Under the pieces are notes generated by a model that was not told the DNA's origin, made no database searches, and was given only the letters and a program-made list of their open reading frames with translations. Below are positions 5,844 to 6,710 of a stretch of DNA of 6,710 nucleotides, in pieces. A program made the position numbers and the translations under genes. Source of the DNA: an uncultured Phycisphaerales bacterium (GTDB taxonomy: Bacteria; Planctomycetota; Phycisphaerae; UBA1845; CAIVHJ01); the NCBI GenBank assembly GCA_903905665.1, contig CAIVHJ010000353.1, forward strand, positions 1-6,710, given 5' to 3'. Position 1 is the first letter of the stretch; every line of letters begins with the position of its first letter.

Positions 5844-5890
5844 TCACAAAATATTGTGGTTGTGAGTGCGACTTCGCGATATTTTCACAA
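5844..5890. promoter_or_regulatory. Cluster of TTGTG/CACAA half-sites, candidate operator
   Basis: Four copies of a five-base half-site lie within 47 bp: CACAA at 5845-5849, TTGTG at 5854-5858, TTGTG at 5860-5864 and CACAA at 5886-5890. The middle TTGTGA (5860-5865) is a perfect inverted match to both TCACAA flanks (5844-5849 and 5885-5890), so two exclusive hairpins or dimer sites are possible. AAAATAT and ATATTTT (5848-5854, 5879-5885) and GCGA/TCGC (5868-5877) add further symmetry. It lies between yjbQ and the PAS gene, upstream of that gene's candidate promoter. Confidence 0.4.
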
Positions 5891-5893
5891 AAC

Positions 5894-5903
5894 GGGAATT
5901 CCC
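5894..5903. other. Short perfect palindrome
   Basis: GGGAATTCCC is a perfect 10-bp palindrome just after the half-site cluster. With no spacer it cannot form a useful RNA hairpin. It could be part of a protein-binding site or chance. Confidence 0.25.
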
Positions 5904-5939
5904 ATAACCCCATATTGGACAAGGGATAGTAGAAATTGG

Positions 5940-5968
5940 TTTATTTGGCGGCACAGGATTGATACAAT
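5940..5968 (+). promoter_or_regulatory. Candidate extended -10 promoter of the PAS gene
   Basis: TACAAT (5963-5968) matches five of six -10 consensus bases and is preceded by TG at 5960-5961, the extended -10 motif. The hexamer 17 bases upstream (TTTATT, 5940-5945) is a poor -35, as is common for extended -10 promoters. Transcription would start near 5975, about 50 bases before the ATG at 6024. Confidence 0.4.
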
Positions 5969-6023
5969 AGAGACCAGATCGAGCGTCATTTCTTGAACTT
6001 CTTTACATCACGGCGTAGTGCCC

Positions 6024-6710
6024 ATGTCTGAAACCATATTTCAGCATCTTCGCAATTACTTCGGCATCCGCCGCCGCACTTCAGTACCCATCGACCCGGA
6101 CCAGTTCCCTTCTACTCCGGATGGTTGGCTTCAGTCGGTTCCCGATATTGTGTTGATCGTGGATCGTACAGGGCAAATTATTTTCCACAATCAAGCCGCA
6201 GAAAAATTCCTGCACGACACTGTCCATGCTTCCGACGACTTGAATGCGCTGATCCCTCAGGGGCTTCGGAGGCATATTGAAGAACTCCTGAACAACGATG
6301 ACGCTTCGTGCTGTTTAAGGCATGAAGTCGGTGCTCGTTCCATCTGGTACGACCTGCAACGTATCGCCGGGGAACCTCTTGTGATGATGCGCGGACTATG
6401 CCTGTCGGAGATCGAGAAGACCCTGCGAAAAATCGATCCCGATCATCAGATTGACTCTTCCGATTCGGTTCCGGCCAGTGGTCAGTTGCGAGATGAGACG
6501 ATCGAGCGATCGCAGATTCAACAGGAACTTCGGGATTCAAAACGATTTTTCCAATCAACGCTCGATTCCGTTCCGGCGCACATCGCCATTCTTGACGAGC
6601 AGGGCACCATCGTGGCCGTGAACGCCGCGTGGCGAAAGTTTGCCCATACCAACAGCTCGAATCCGGATTCGTGCGGCGTGGGCATGAATTATCTGGAAGT
6701 GTGTGAGGCC
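6024..6710 (+). CDS. PAS-domain signalling protein, 5' part (runs off the window)
   Basis: An open frame of 229 codons with no stop before the window edge. The first PAS domain spans about residues 34-125 (WLQSVPDIVLIVDRTGQIIFHNQAA at its start, read as a sensor fold). A polar linker with coiled-coil character follows (about 153-178), then a second PAS domain starts near 174 with DSVPAHIAILDEQGTIVAVN and ends, incomplete, at GVGMNYLEVCEA. That second pattern (GVG-NYLEVC) is common in multi-PAS histidine kinases and diguanylate cyclases, so one of these outputs is likely beyond the edge, but it is not visible. No signal peptide or membrane helix is seen, so this part is cytosolic. The ATG at 6024 is the first in the frame; a GTG at 6018 is possible. 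No clear Shine-Dalgarno sequence precedes either, so translation may be weak. The stimulus is unknown. Confidence 0.85.
   Translation, partial: MSETIFQHLRNYFGIRRRTSVPIDPDQFPSTPDGWLQSVPDIVLIVDRTGQIIFHNQAAEKFLHDTVHASDDLNALIPQGLRRHIEELLNNDDASCCLRHEVGARSIWYDLQRIAGEPLVMMRGLCLSEIEKTLRKIDPDHQIDSSDSVPASGQLRDETIERSQIQQELRDSKRFFQSTLDSVPAHIAILDEQGTIVAVNAAWRKFAHTNSSNPDSCGVGMNYLEVCEA

Noticed and set aside
1..6710. Mobile element, CRISPR array, defence system or RNA gene
   Set aside because: No transposase, terminal repeats, regularly spaced repeats or tRNA/rRNA-like sequence was seen. The gene content is metabolic and signalling.

Overview
The window looks like a chromosomal stretch from a Gram-negative-type bacterium. 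A lipoprotein-like signal on a prolyl oligopeptidase suggests an envelope with a periplasm. Base composition is moderate by eye. The GAPDH has the SRESEKGGYGDHLKAGA loop that I associate with Planctomycetes/Verrucomicrobia-like proteins, so a PVC-type or related lineage is a weak guess from memory. I see no insertion sequence, phage, CRISPR, rRNA or tRNA signal. Everything reads as ordinary core or semi-core gene content.

Left part (1-2587, all minus strand). Transcription runs right to left through gap (GAPDH) and then pgk (phosphoglycerate kinase), two consecutive glycolytic/gluconeogenic steps. They are separated by 124 bp that contains a strong hairpin without a U-tract. After pgk come two adjacent hairpins, the first a perfect 26-bp palindrome and probably the terminator. 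Beyond them lies the 5' end of another minus-strand gene with a good ribosome binding site; only 19 codons are visible and I do not recognise it. The 217 bp upstream of gap (2588-2804) holds a perfect interrupted palindrome and three spaced TTGACC repeats, which are candidate control elements.

Middle (2805-4949, minus strand). A complete S9A prolyl oligopeptidase with an intact Ser-Asp-His triad and an N-terminal lipoprotein-like signal, probably exported. It is divergent from the next unit across a 112-bp gap in which two candidate promoters face each other with overlapping -10 elements.

Right part (5062-6710, plus strand). A two-gene unit with an ATGA stop/start overlap encodes an MTH1187/YkoF-type (DUF77) thiamine-binding protein and a YjbQ/UPF0047 protein, a family linked to thiamine phosphate synthase activity. 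The pairing suggests a small thiamine-related module. A 231-bp spacer follows with a cluster of TTGTG/CACAA half-sites and an extended -10 promoter candidate. Last comes the 5' part (229 codons) of a signalling protein with two PAS domains, cut off by the window edge before its output domain.

I did not find a clearly new biological system. The best leads are the coupled thiamine-binding/YjbQ pair, the half-site cluster upstream of the PAS protein, and the non-coding hairpins around pgk.
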